From NCBI GenBank assembly GCA_029938185.1, contig JAOZVK010000376.1, positions 1 through 5,836 of the forward strand: 5,836 nt of DNA. Direction: 5' to 3'. The DNA is from Bacteroidales bacterium. Its GTDB lineage: Bacteria; Bacteroidota; Bacteroidia; Bacteroidales; JAOZVK01. Shown here piece by piece: positions 1 through 5,801 of this stretch. A model generated the notes under the pieces. The model did not search any database. It was given only the letters and a program-made list of their open reading frames with translations, and was not told the DNA's origin. Each line of letters starts with the position of its first letter. Positions within the stretch are counted from its first letter, which is position 1. The position numbers and the translations under genes are program-made.

Positions 1-40
1 AAAAAGGTAAAAAAACAAATTTAGAAAATAACATTATTAA

Positions 41-286
41 TTAACGAAAGGCAAAAATATAGCTTAATTTTATAAACTTTATTGGTTTATTTGATTTTAA
101 ACTAAATCGTCCATTAATACCGCTTATTGCACCATGATTTTCATTATTATAAACTATATTTACAAATGCAAGCGGCGATTTTGTTTTTTTATCAATTACT
201 TTACCTTTTATTATATTCGATTGTGAAAAACTATCGGTAAAAAAAATAGTTGTTATTATTAAAATAAATAAAAATCTTTTTTTCAT
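41..286 (-). pseudogene. Truncated secreted protein, carboxypeptidase-regulatory-like N-terminal domain only
   Basis: The reading frame encodes 81 residues: a hydrophobic signal peptide (about 1-21, ending ..DSFSQS), then the start of a carboxypeptidase-regulatory-like beta-sandwich (GKVIDKKTKSPLAFVNIVYN and ISGINGRFSL). In Bacteroidota this domain opens much longer outer-membrane proteins such as the DUF5686 family or TonB-linked receptors. Homology appears to stop after KLSYI, where the family normally continues with a Gly-Tyr segment. Here a non-homologous FAFR and a TAA follow. All three frames are closed just past this point, so one frameshift would not restore a long protein; the rest is deleted or replaced. 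ATG at 286 is a natural start directly before the signal peptide. I see a 5' gene remnant. The domain type is fairly sure, the parent family less so. Confidence 0.6.
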
Positions 287-526
287 ATGTTATATTATAA
301 TATTTTAAGTAGCTTATAAACCTTAGATATTAAAACACACAAATTTTAAAAAAATTATCAATATTATAAATATAAATTACAAAAAAGTTCTTCATACTAT
401 TATAAAGTAAGTAGGTCGATATATAAAAACAACACTTTTGTTTTTTTTATTATGCTGTTTATCAAGCGTAAGCAAAATTGTTAATTATCCATTGTTCATT
501 GTTAATTACTTATGTCATTATACAAA
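287..526. other. Gene-free AT-rich intergenic stretch
   Basis: I see no credible gene here. It lies between the remnant on the left and the first 106-bp repeat copy. Around 378-421 there are short pieces reminiscent of the 106-bp element (an ACAAAAAAGTTCTTC segment followed by AAGTAGGTCGA), possibly a decayed, internally deleted copy, but the match is too weak to call. Confidence 0.5.
466..516 (+). repeat. Short dispersed repeat, copy 1 (GCGTAAGCAAAATT plus AT-rich tail)
   Basis: GCGTAAGCAAAATT at 466-479 recurs exactly at 663-676. Both copies run into a TTAATT-rich segment of alternating ATTGTTAATT / AATTATC words that can partly fold on itself. Such AT-rich palindromic tracts occur between genes in Bacteroidota. 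Function unknown. Confidence 0.55.
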
Positions 527-632
527 ATAAGTAGTATAACAAAAGTTTTTCAGCATTTGTGTTCTTGCAATTAGCTATATGACAGTAGTATGTAAAAACG
601 CGTAAGCCACATTAAATAGGTCGAAGACCTTA
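527..632 (+). repeat. 106-bp intergenic element, copy 1 (upstream of porQ)
   Basis: This copy has the same length as 1780-1885 and 4874-4979, with no gaps. The left end (ATAAGTAG, then ACAAAAGTTTTTCA-CATTT) and the right end (GCGTAAG, ACATTAAATAGGTCG, AGACCTTA) are conserved, but the middle 40 or so bases (about 560-600) differ from the other copies. Near the right edge is an inverted repeat, AGGTC-GAA-GACCT (618-630). It ends 83 bases before the porQ start codon. Conserved ends around a variable centre suggest a dispersed element or a structured RNA/DNA site. I do not recognise the family. Confidence 0.65.
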
Positions 633-662
633 AATACTTTGTTAAGCTATAACTTGATTCAG

Positions 663-705
663 GCGTAAGCAAAATTATTAATTGTTAATTATCAATTATT
701 CAATG
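663..705 (+). repeat. Short dispersed repeat, copy 2, just before porQ
   Basis: This is the second exact GCGTAAGCAAAATT (663-676), followed by a TTAATTGTTAATTATCAATT tract that is nearly self-complementary. It lies immediately upstream of porQ (start 716), so it could affect the 5' untranslated region of that mRNA. I found no convincing Bacteroidota promoter (TTTG ... TAnnTTTG) in this stretch. Confidence 0.5.
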
Positions 706-715
706 TATTACAAAA

Positions 716-1753
716 ATGAAAATATTAAACATATCAATATTAATTATTTTATTTACAAATAGTGTTTTTTCGCAAGTAGGGGGAACGAGTACTTATAATT
801 TTCTAAATCTTACCAATTCGGCAAGAGTTGCATCAATGGGTGGTAAATTTATATCGGTGATTGATAATGATTTAAATTTAGCATTTCAGAATCCTGCATT
901 ATTAAATCCAAGTATGGACAAGCACCTGACACTAAACTATATTAATTATTTTATTGATATTAACTACGGCTATACAAGTTTTGCAAAACACTACGAAAAA
1001 ATCGGAACTTTTGCAGCCGGAATACACTATATAAACTATGGTACTTTTATTAAAGCCGATGAAAAAGGAAACAGAATAGGCGAATTTAAAGCTTCCGAAT
1101 ATGCTTTAAATTTATATTGGGCGCGCAAAATTGATAGCTCTTTTCGTTTTGGAATAAATTTGAAACCAATATTATCGACTCTCGAAAAATACACTTCTTT
1201 TGGTTTGCTTGCCGATATTGGACTGGTGTATACAAATAAGCAAAATAAATTTTCGGCGGCTATTGTGATTAAAAATGCAGGTGTACAAATAAAAACATAT
1301 ACCGATAATAATAGAGAGCCTGTACCATTTGACATACAGCTTGGTATATCAAAACAACTAAAACATGCACCTTTTAGGTTTTCGGTTTTGTTGCACCATT
1401 TATATAAGTGGGATATGACCTACGATATGGCAAACAATATGGCATTTACAAGTGTAGATTCTGATATTGAAGAACAACAAAGCCCCGCAATTGGTAAGTT
1501 TGCCGATAATATTTTGAGACACGCAATAATAAGTACCGAAATATTATTTACTAAAAACTTTGCTTTACGATTTGGATATAATTATCAAAGAAAAAAGGAG
1601 TTGCAAATACAAAGTCGAAAGGGACTTGCTGGTTTTTCTGCCGGTTTTGGTTTCAAAGTATATAAGTTTCATTTTAGCTATGGTATAGCCAAATATCATT
1701 TAGCAGGTTCTTCAAATCATTTTTCTATTAGCACTCGTATTTCTGATTTTTAA
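716..1753 (+). CDS. porQ: Type IX secretion system protein PorQ
   Basis: PorQ is an outer-membrane beta-barrel of the T9SS attachment complex. It anchors PorZ and works with the sortase PorU and with PorV, which process and attach cargo at the cell surface. The 345-residue length fits the family. Residues 1-20 form a signal peptide ending SVFSQ. The mature protein opens with the family segment YNFLNLTNSARVASMGG (27-43) and NLAFQNPALLNPSMD (53-68). Further typical blocks are INYGYTSFAKHYEKIGTFAAG (about 82-102), NREPVPFDIQLGISKQLKHAPFRF (199-222) and the C-terminal FSYG...YHLAGSSNHFSISTRISDF. The final Phe is usual for BAM-inserted barrels. ATG at 716 directly precedes the signal peptide. The gene appears intact. 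Its last ten or so codons are duplicated 3.1 kb downstream. In many Bacteroidota a cytidylate kinase gene (cmk) follows porQ; none does here. Confidence 0.95.
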   Translation: MKILNISILIILFTNSVFSQVGGTSTYNFLNLTNSARVASMGGKFISVIDNDLNLAFQNPALLNPSMDKHLTLNYINYFIDINYGYTSFAKHYEKIGTFAAGIHYINYGTFIKADEKGNRIGEFKASEYALNLYWARKIDSSFRFGINLKPILSTLEKYTSFGLLADIGLVYTNKQNKFSAAIVIKNAGVQIKTYTDNNREPVPFDIQLGISKQLKHAPFRFSVLLHHLYKWDMTYDMANNMAFTSVDSDIEEQQSPAIGKFADNILRHAIISTEILFTKNFALRFGYNYQRKKELQIQSRKGLAGFSAGFGFKVYKFHFSYGIAKYHLAGSSNHFSISTRISDF

Positions 1754-1885
1754 GTTTTTTGATATTTTTAATATTACATATAAGTAGCCTTACAAAAGTT
1801 TTTCAACATTTATATTTTATTAATTCTCATATTATTAAGATATTAATAGAATGCGTAAGCAACATTAAATAGGTCGCAGACCTTA
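1717..1885 (+). repeat. 169-bp direct repeat, left copy (porQ tail plus downstream DNA)
   Basis: It aligns without gaps to 4811-4979, with 9 mismatches by my count. It covers the last 12 or so codons and stop of intact porQ, 26 bases of spacer, and the whole 106-bp element (1780-1885). Mismatches cluster at the two ends (5 in the first 41 bases, 4 in the last 32), and 1758-1853 is identical in both copies. It forms the left boundary of the defence-like cluster. Confidence 0.9.
1780..1885 (+). repeat. 106-bp intergenic element, copy 2
   Basis: Nested in the left 169-bp repeat. It shares end blocks and exact length with 527-632. The inverted repeat is AGGTC-GCA-GACCT (1871-1883), with a different loop base but the same arms. 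Confidence 0.65.
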
Positions 1886-1923
1886 ATGAAATTTTTCTAT
1901 TGTGTTACGTTCTGTAAACATAG

Positions 1924-2795
1924 TTAAATGGTTTTGTATATTTTAAATGCTTCTGCAATTATTCCCTTTTTTTCGTTATCATCTTCATAATAAGGTAAAA
2001 TAATTCTGGCAAAGTTTTCATAAATATCCATGATAAAACTATATAACATAGTAAATTGAAGATTAATATTCAAAACGTCTCGTTCAATTAGAATGAATTT
2101 CTTTATTAATATTTTAATTACCTGTTCATGTTTTAATTGCAAATCTTTGCAGTCAGATAAAGTATCTCTAAGCCCTTCAACAATAGGTTTTATTACATAA
2201 TCCTGTCTGTTCCATCTCAATGGTTCTCTGTTAAGATTACAAATTCTTATTGTTTCTTTACCCCTTTTGTCATTATCAAGTTCTATAATATCAATACCTT
2301 GCTTATCATCGTTTATTTTAAACTTCAAATGTTTTTTCGGTTCGTCATATTCGGGATGTAACAAATAGGGCTTTTCATTTTTCAGTGGAATTTTATTTAC
2401 TATGCACGCTTGTTTTATTAGTTTTCCATCTTGGAATGGAACAAGTGTTTCTTTCTTGTTTTCGGCTGTAAATTGATTTCCTTTTCCTCTGGCAAAAGTA
2501 TTACAATCGTGACAAGCAGGTAACAAATTTGTCCATTCATAATACAACCAATAATAATGGTCTTTAGGTCTGTAATGTTCTACTTCTTCAACACAATTAC
2601 TTTCGCAATATGCACTTTGCCTAAATAATACTTTTTTAATTCATGTATAACTTTTTTTGAAATTGCCATACTACCAAGTGGTTTCAATATCTGGTTAGCA
2701 ATTTTCTCCCACTCCTCATTAATTTTTGCATTGTCAAGTATTGCAGGGACAATTACATTTCCTTCTGCATCTTTTTCTTTATAAACCTTTCTCAT
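1924..2795 (-). pseudogene. HNH endonuclease (Septu PtuB-like), interrupted by a one-base frameshift
   Basis: The gene is read in two frames. ATG at 2795 opens MRKVYKEKDAEGNVIVPAIL... and runs to ..KKYYLGK before drifting to a TAG at 2582-2580. The nuclease continues in the -1 frame as AYCESNCVEEVEHYRPKDHY, YEWTNLLPACHDCNTFARGKG and DNDKRGKETIRICNLNRE, to a TAA at 1924. Restoring one base between 2615 and 2616 (an A on the plus strand) gives 290 residues with GKCAYCE. This completes the zinc cysteines C61/C64 and C95/C98 around the HNH core (EHYRPK at 73-78, N90 to N99). The pattern matches the HNH family that includes PtuB of the Septu and retron Ec78 systems, a putative DNA-cutting effector. 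Its start overlaps the ATPase stop as TAATG, implying translational coupling. Sequencing error or programmed recoding are the alternatives to decay. Confidence 0.75.
2631..2637 (-). other. A AAA AAG slippery heptamer in the frame before the HNH frameshift
   Basis: Read on the minus strand in the N-terminal frame, the codons TTA AAA AAG (Leu-Lys-Lys) contain A AAA AAG in the phase required for -1 ribosomal frameshifting, as in dnaX. A -1 slip here enters the frame of the nuclease core with no stop between. The product would read KKVLFRQSAYCE and so lack the first zinc cysteine, which makes this a weaker explanation than a deleted base. No strong downstream hairpin was evident by eye. Confidence 0.3.
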
Positions 2796-4456
2796 TACAA
2801 ATCAGAGTTTTTAATTATATTAAAACGTTCCATTCTCTCTTTGCTAAGATATTTTTCAATTTCTTTATCTTCTTTTTCGTTTTCCAAAATTCTATTATAA
2901 TTGCTCTCCGTTTGTATGAATTTTGTTCCATCGTGCATTTTGGGAATTAATGTTTGAAAACCAAAAATAGGCGAAGTAAGTATTGAGTTGGGTGATAATA
3001 TAGAACCATCTATATCTAATTTTTCGGTGGTTATGCCTTTTTCTTTATCTCTATCTACTTTTATAAATACAGAATTTTTTGGCGCACCCAAAAATGGTAT
3101 TGGGCTATGTGTAGAAACTATAAATTGAATATATTTAAACGTATCAGTTAATTTTTCAACTAATTCGCGTTGCATTTTGGGGTGAAGGTGTAAATCAAAC
3201 TCATCAATTATTACTATTCCAGCAAGGTCTCCAAAATTATCTATATTGGGTTGTTCTTCGGATAATCGTATTATCATGTCGCCAACCATTGCAATAATGC
3301 TTCGAAAGCCTGATGCTAAATTAAGAAAAGGTTGCTCTATGCCACCAGACTCAGTATATATGATATTTGTTTTAGAGCCGTCTCGCTCAACATGTATATC
3401 AACAACATAGGGTTTCATTAGTTTAATCAAAATTTGCCTTGTAGCATCGTAATATTTTTTCTGGCTTTCTGCACCTTCCCATTTTATCATTTTATCTTCA
3501 ATATCCAATAATTCTCCATAAGAATTAAATAGGTTGAATGTTTTTCCACTATTTACTGGGTTTGAGTTTTTATTCAGACGTGATGCTCCATAAGCGGCAA
3601 AATATTCATGTTTTGTGAAAATATCTGTATCGTAAATGTTTATGATATTTTTATTGCCCGACTTTATCTCAATTAGTCCACCAAAATAGTCTGCATTCCA
3701 AAATATTCCATTCCCTAAAAGTTGATTTTCATCTTCATTTCCCAACATTCCGATAGCTATTCCTTGTAAAAGCAAAGTTTTTCCATATCCATTTTCACCA
3801 GTGAAAAAAATCCAACGGGTATCAACAGGAATATCAGCAATATGAATTTTTTCAAAAAGAAGGCTTTCGTATTTTTTAAACTTGAACTGTTTAATGCTAA
3901 ATGGCAAAATATTAGAAGGATTTGAATATGTATTTTCAGATTTTATTAACCTGTCTGCTATTCGTTTTTCCAATTGTAATATTTTTTCTTGTTGATTTTT
4001 ATTTTCCGGTAGCTCTAAAATCTCTTTCATTTTATGAGCTTCGTCAATATTATAGTTTTTGGTATGTTCAAAACCTAAGAGTAAAAAACCATCTGGTGGA
4101 TAACGTGAACCAGCATCAAAACAAAGTCCATAATTTGATGAGTTTGGGTTTATTTCAATATCATAATTTAAAATAACATCAGGTAAAACATAATAATACC
4201 AATTATTATAAAAACTAACATTCTTTAGTTTTTTTAGTTTTTCAAAAAGTTTTTCAAAGCTATATCGAGAGAGTTCTCCATTCTCCTGTAAATATATACT
4301 TACAAGATTTTTTAATTTGTAAATGGAAGACGGAAGGTCTCTAATGTCTAAATCATTAAGGCTTATACTGATTACATTATTGTTGTCATCAGTACTATAT
4401 TCAATTTCATACTCTAATTCTTTTTCAATTTCCTTAATTATTTCTAAATCTGTCAT
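2795..4456 (-). CDS. LRR-domain AAA/ABC-type ATPase, Septu PtuA-like
   Basis: A 553-residue probable cytosolic ATPase. Residues 28-95 resemble leucine-rich repeats (SLNDLDIRDLPSSIYKLKNL, then YLQENGEL and LKNVSFYNN). A charged helical stretch follows at 135-172. The nucleotide-binding core starts near 185: Walker A GENGYGKT (220-227), a signature-like LASGFRSI (380-387), Walker B IVIIDEFDLHLHP (414-426, Asp418/Glu419) and an H-switch VSTHSP (447-452). All key residues are present. Such ATPases paired with HNH nucleases form Septu-type anti-phage systems, where the ATPase controls the nuclease. The LRR part is not in the classic PtuA and may act as a sensor (inference). ATG at 4456 is the first possible start, since an in-frame TGA lies two codons upstream. 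The stop overlaps the HNH start (TAATG), and 17 bases separate it from the preceding ORF. Confidence 0.8.
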   Translation of the reverse strand: MTDLEIIKEIEKELEYEIEYSTDDNNNVISISLNDLDIRDLPSSIYKLKNLVSIYLQENGELSRYSFEKLFEKLKKLKNVSFYNNWYYYVLPDVILNYDIEINPNSSNYGLCFDAGSRYPPDGFLLLGFEHTKNYNIDEAHKMKEILELPENKNQQEKILQLEKRIADRLIKSENTYSNPSNILPFSIKQFKFKKYESLLFEKIHIADIPVDTRWIFFTGENGYGKTLLLQGIAIGMLGNEDENQLLGNGIFWNADYFGGLIEIKSGNKNIINIYDTDIFTKHEYFAAYGASRLNKNSNPVNSGKTFNLFNSYGELLDIEDKMIKWEGAESQKKYYDATRQILIKLMKPYVVDIHVERDGSKTNIIYTESGGIEQPFLNLASGFRSIIAMVGDMIIRLSEEQPNIDNFGDLAGIVIIDEFDLHLHPKMQRELVEKLTDTFKYIQFIVSTHSPIPFLGAPKNSVFIKVDRDKEKGITTEKLDIDGSILSPNSILTSPIFGFQTLIPKMHDGTKFIQTESNYNRILENEKEDKEIEKYLSKERMERFNIIKNSDL

Positions 4457-4473
4457 ATGTCAAAATTTTATTT

Positions 4474-4731
4474 CTATCCTATTAACTCATTCAAAAGTTC
4501 TTTTTTAAATGCAATCAATTTTTCATTGTGCATTCGGGTTTGCTCAATGGCGATATCTATTTGTTTGAATAAAGATACTATTAAATCAATCATTTTCTCG
4601 TCCGTAAACCTGTTTTTGTTTGTCCATTGTGCATCACCAAAAATATCGTGCAAAATGTCAATATTTTCTTTTTCAACTTGTTGCAATGCTTTTTGAAAAT
4701 CTTGTCCTATATCTTTTATAAGTTTACGCAA
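4474..4731 (-). pseudogene. Probable type I restriction remnant, HsdM N-domain fused to HsdS-like C-terminal helix
   Basis: An 85-residue ORF. Residues about 10-45 (FQKALQQVEKEN, then IFGDAQWTNKNRFTDEKM) resemble the N-terminal helical domain of HsdM-type adenine methyltransferases, in the stretch shortly before the SAM-binding core. Residues 50-85 (KQIDIAIEQTRMHNEKLI, KKELLNELIG) look instead like the C-terminal coiled helix of HsdS specificity subunits. No methyltransferase motif (NPPF/NPPY) is present. A large in-frame deletion spanning hsdM and most of hsdS would produce this. The start is a TTG at 4731 with an in-frame TAG three codons upstream and no clear ribosome site, so the 5' end is also lost or this is a minimal ORF. 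It lies just upstream of the ATPase on the same strand. The family link is from memory of the motifs; a small functional regulator is possible. Confidence 0.5.
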
Positions 4732-4742
4732 ATCGCTCTAAT

Positions 4743-4778
4743 TGTAAACACCCTGTATACAAAAATGTTGATATACAG
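4743..4778. promoter_or_regulatory. Cluster of TGTAtACA-like palindromic sites upstream of the defence operon
   Basis: TGTAAACA (4743-4750) and TGTATACA (4754-4761) lie three bases apart. CTGTATA (4753-4759) and TATACAG (4772-4778) form a 7-bp inverted repeat around a 12-base spacer. They lie just upstream of the first minus-strand ORF (start 4731), where an operator or promoter would be. No matching repressor gene is in the window. The role is inferred from position and symmetry only. Confidence 0.35.
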
Positions 4779-4810
4779 CACTATTTCGTTGTTAAACCAC
4801 AAAGATAATA

Positions 4811-4979
4811 TCATTTTTCTATTAGCACTCAAATTTATGATTTTTAAGGTCTTTGATATTTTTAATATTACATATAAGTAGCCTTACAAAAGTTTTTCAA
4901 CATTTATATTTTATTAATTCTCATATTATTAAGATATTAATAGAATGAGTAAGTTACATTAAATAGGTCGAAGACCTTA
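4811..4979 (+). repeat. 169-bp direct repeat, right copy (duplicated porQ tail)
   Basis: Gap-free partner of 1717-1885. It begins with a vestigial porQ tail reading HFSISTQIYDF-stop instead of HFSISTRISDF-stop. Just upstream the porQ frame is closed by a TAA (4806-4808), so no more of porQ was copied. The same spacer and 106-bp element follow. Its last three bases are the stop codon, in reverse, of the SEC-C gene. Confidence 0.9.
4874..4979 (+). repeat. 106-bp intergenic element, copy 3
   Basis: Nested in the right 169-bp repeat. Inverted repeat AGGTC-GAA-GACCT at 4965-4977. The GCGTAAGC word of the other copies is GAGTAAGT here. On the minus strand the hairpin begins within the SEC-C stop codon, but the stem is only 5 bp and no U-run follows, so it is at best a weak terminator. 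Confidence 0.6.
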
Positions 4980-5801
4980 CTTATTCATACAACATTTTTT
5001 GAATTCTTTTCCGCTACCACATGGACAAGGTTCATTGCGACCTGTTTTTTTTGTCTTAACAGGTAAAATAGGTTTTTTTTTGGATTTGAAATGATCCTTA
5101 CCAAATAAATCATTCAAATTATTGTCTGAATCAAATGATTCATTGCTTCTATTGCTTAAAAATTGTTCATAATTAACATATTCGTTTGGTCTGATTTTAT
5201 TATCCCTTTTATCAATTTTTTTTATAATTTCTTCATAATTACCTGAATAATTATGTGGAATAATATCCATTTCGAAGAAACTTTTAATTATATCGTCCCC
5301 CTGATGATATCCCATATCAATAAAACTAGTTATTATTTGAAGTAGTGGTTTTGTGTCAAGCAGTTCTTTGTTGTTTCGATTTTCGTGGAAATATTTTAAT
5401 ACCGAATATATAAATTCTAATACTTTTTCTTTTTTGCTTGCATCAATAGCAGCAATATTAGAAATAGAGTGTATAATTAGAGATTTAGATTCTCCAGAAA
5501 CGTTTGGTTCAATAATAAATTCTCTTAACTCATTTAGTTTATTATATCCAAACTTAATAAAATATGAATTATGGTCAAATAAAAAATCGGGAAACCAAAA
5601 CATAATAAAATCGTCATCTTGTCTAAAAACATTCAGGATATTTTGAAGATTACTGCCATCATCAACATCTGTAAGTAAAAATAAAGCATGGTTTAAAAAA
5701 TGAAAATTAGTATATTCATTTTTCTCATCTTTATTCTCTTCTTTACCATTATTATAACTGTCAAATCTTACAATACTATCCTTTAATCCTACATTTCGCA
5801 C
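4977..5801 (-). CDS. DUF1186-like protein with C-terminal SEC-C zinc motif
   Basis: A 274-residue soluble protein. Residues about 33-205 (HFLNHALFLLTDVDDGSN, DDFIMFWFPDFLFD, LIIHSISNIAAIDASKKEKV, and a helix before IPHNYSGNYEEI) follow the alpha-helical pattern I associate with DUF1186, a family of unknown function that often ends in SEC-C. The C-terminus is a textbook SEC-C motif, GRNEPCPCGSGKEFKKCC (254-271; Cys259, 261, 270, 271), a small zinc knuckle first known from SecA and found in many unrelated proteins. A low-complexity linker of Asn, Asp, Ser and Lys (about 220-250) joins them. GTG at 5801 is the only usual start; an in-frame TAA lies at 5825-5823 and no ATG occurs early in the frame. 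The protein also seems to lack the family's first helices, so the 5' end may be truncated or shifted near the nine-base A run at 5811-5819. SEC-C assignment is firm; DUF1186 is moderate. Confidence 0.75.
   Translation of the reverse strand: MRNVGLKDSIVRFDSYNNGKEENKDEKNEYTNFHFLNHALFLLTDVDDGSNLQNILNVFRQDDDFIMFWFPDFLFDHNSYFIKFGYNKLNELREFIIEPNVSGESKSLIIHSISNIAAIDASKKEKVLEFIYSVLKYFHENRNNKELLDTKPLLQIITSFIDMGYHQGDDIIKSFFEMDIIPHNYSGNYEEIIKKIDKRDNKIRPNEYVNYEQFLSNRSNESFDSDNNLNDLFGKDHFKSKKKPILPVKTKKTGRNEPCPCGSGKEFKKCCMNK

Larger units (their letters stand above)
1886..4810. other. Putative inserted defence-like island between porQ-tail direct repeats
   Basis: This 2.9-kb interval holds three minus-strand reading units (HsdM/HsdS-like remnant, LRR-ATPase, HNH nuclease) and nothing of porQ or its usual surroundings. 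It is bounded by the 169-bp direct repeats at 1717-1885 and 4811-4979. No integrase, transposase or terminal inverted repeats are visible. Arrival by homologous recombination at the porQ tail, or by an integrase supplied elsewhere, fits better than an autonomous element. Recombination between the repeats would remove 3,094 bp and leave one repeat copy and an intact porQ. Confidence 0.6.

Noticed and set aside
466..705. CRISPR array from the repeated GCGTAAGCAAAATT units
   Set aside because: Only two full units with irregular spacing, and no cas genes.
1036..1335. Minus-strand ORF of 99 residues inside porQ
   Set aside because: Shadow of the porQ reading frame with no recognisable domain.
1754..1885. 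Intrinsic terminator after porQ
   Set aside because: The only clear hairpin (1871-1883) has a 5-bp stem with no T-run, and lies over 100 bases past the stop.
3922..4176. Plus-strand ORFs inside the ATPase, HNH and SEC-C genes (also 2726-2950, 4323-4508, 5353-5646)
   Set aside because: Antisense shadows rich in Phe, Ile and Leu, as expected opposite AT-rich coding DNA; the minus-strand frames carry clear domains.
4474..4731. Functional type I restriction-modification system
   Set aside because: No methyltransferase motifs, no target-recognition domains and no HsdR; only 85 residues remain.
1886..4810. Insertion sequence or transposon
   Set aside because: No transposase, no terminal inverted repeats and no short target-site duplication; the flanking repeats are long and derived from porQ.
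4457..4881. Plus-strand ORFs opposite the Hsd-like remnant and into the right repeat
   Set aside because: Low-complexity translations; they run through the repeat and the antisense of a better-supported ORF.
527..4979. Integron-like cassette array with attC sites in the repeats
   Set aside because: The repeats have conserved ends and follow gene ends, but there are no paired RYYYAAC/GTTRRRY boxes in inverted arrangement, and no integrase is present.
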